In this document: positions 24,670 to 24,681 of the stretch, piece after piece
Layout: each line of letters begins with the position of its first letter
Position numbering within the stretch: the stretch's first letter is position 1
IMG/VR virus record: IMGVR_UViG_3300043543_000361
Coordinates: 1-24,681 of that record
Length of the DNA: 24,681 nt
Reading direction: 5' to 3' (one strand)
Origin: a virus
Program-made: the position numbers and the translations under genes
Notes under the pieces: model-generated
Database searches by the model: none
What the model saw: the letters and a program-made list of their open reading frames with translations, nothing else
Told to the model about the DNA's origin: nothing

Positions 24670-24681
24670 TGCAAGCGATAA
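24670..24681. promoter_or_regulatory. Operator-like element, copy 2
   Basis: TGCAAGCGATAA, identical to copy 1 read on the minus strand, beginning 5 bases after the -10 of the edge promoter, the same distance as in copy 1. The window ends in it, so any right flank is unseen. Confidence 0.6.

Overview
This window is part of the genome of a tailed dsDNA bacteriophage or prophage (siphovirus-like). It has no rRNA, tRNA, CRISPR array or recognisable host metabolic gene. The base composition is GC-rich, ribosome binding sites are strong AGGAGG types, and promoters look like bacterial sigma-70 promoters. A LexA/SOS box of the GAAC-N4-GTTC type (Bacillus/DinR-like) suggests a host with that LexA class. 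The host cannot be named from the sequence; a Gram-positive or Chloroflexota-like bacterium is only a guess.

Positions 1-17667, minus strand: one tightly packed virion-assembly operon read right to left. Order: PD-(D/E)XK nuclease, small membrane protein, small and large terminase, portal, MuF-like minor head protein, scaffold, decoration-type protein, major capsid, four head-tail connector/tail completion proteins, tail tube, tail chaperone with a -1 frameshift extension, tape measure, distal tail protein, baseplate hub, and a receptor-binding fibre that runs off the left edge. The order matches SPP1-type morphogenesis modules (scaffold, then decoration, then capsid, with no separate capsid protease). 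Most junctions are 1-4 base stop/start overlaps, implying translational coupling. Lysis genes are not in the window.

Positions 17668-17956: divergent control region. A minus-strand promoter with a LexA box just below its -10 points into the virion operon, a second minus-strand promoter lies further up, and a near-consensus plus-strand promoter drives the rightward genes.

Positions 17957-20588, plus strand: a small accessory operon (NLTPH protein, ribbon-helix-helix protein, DEDDy exonuclease, two-helix membrane protein, unknown 169-residue protein) ending in a strong terminator. It is interrupted by an antisense relic of an IS605-type tnpB 3' end with its right-end hairpin. The relic supplies the last codons of the membrane protein and the ribosome binding site of the next gene.

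Positions 20599-24681: replication and control region. Two small minus-strand genes of unknown function are followed by a divergent promoter/operator cluster, then a 908-residue plus-strand archaeo-eukaryotic-type primase whose coding sequence holds an AT-rich set of inverted repeats (candidate origin). Next come a bidirectional terminator, one more small minus-strand gene, a decayed copy of the primase C-terminus, and a plus-strand promoter at the right edge. Three promoters here share one sequence design, and two also share a 12-base operator-like element, so they look like a phage regulon controlled by a protein outside the window.
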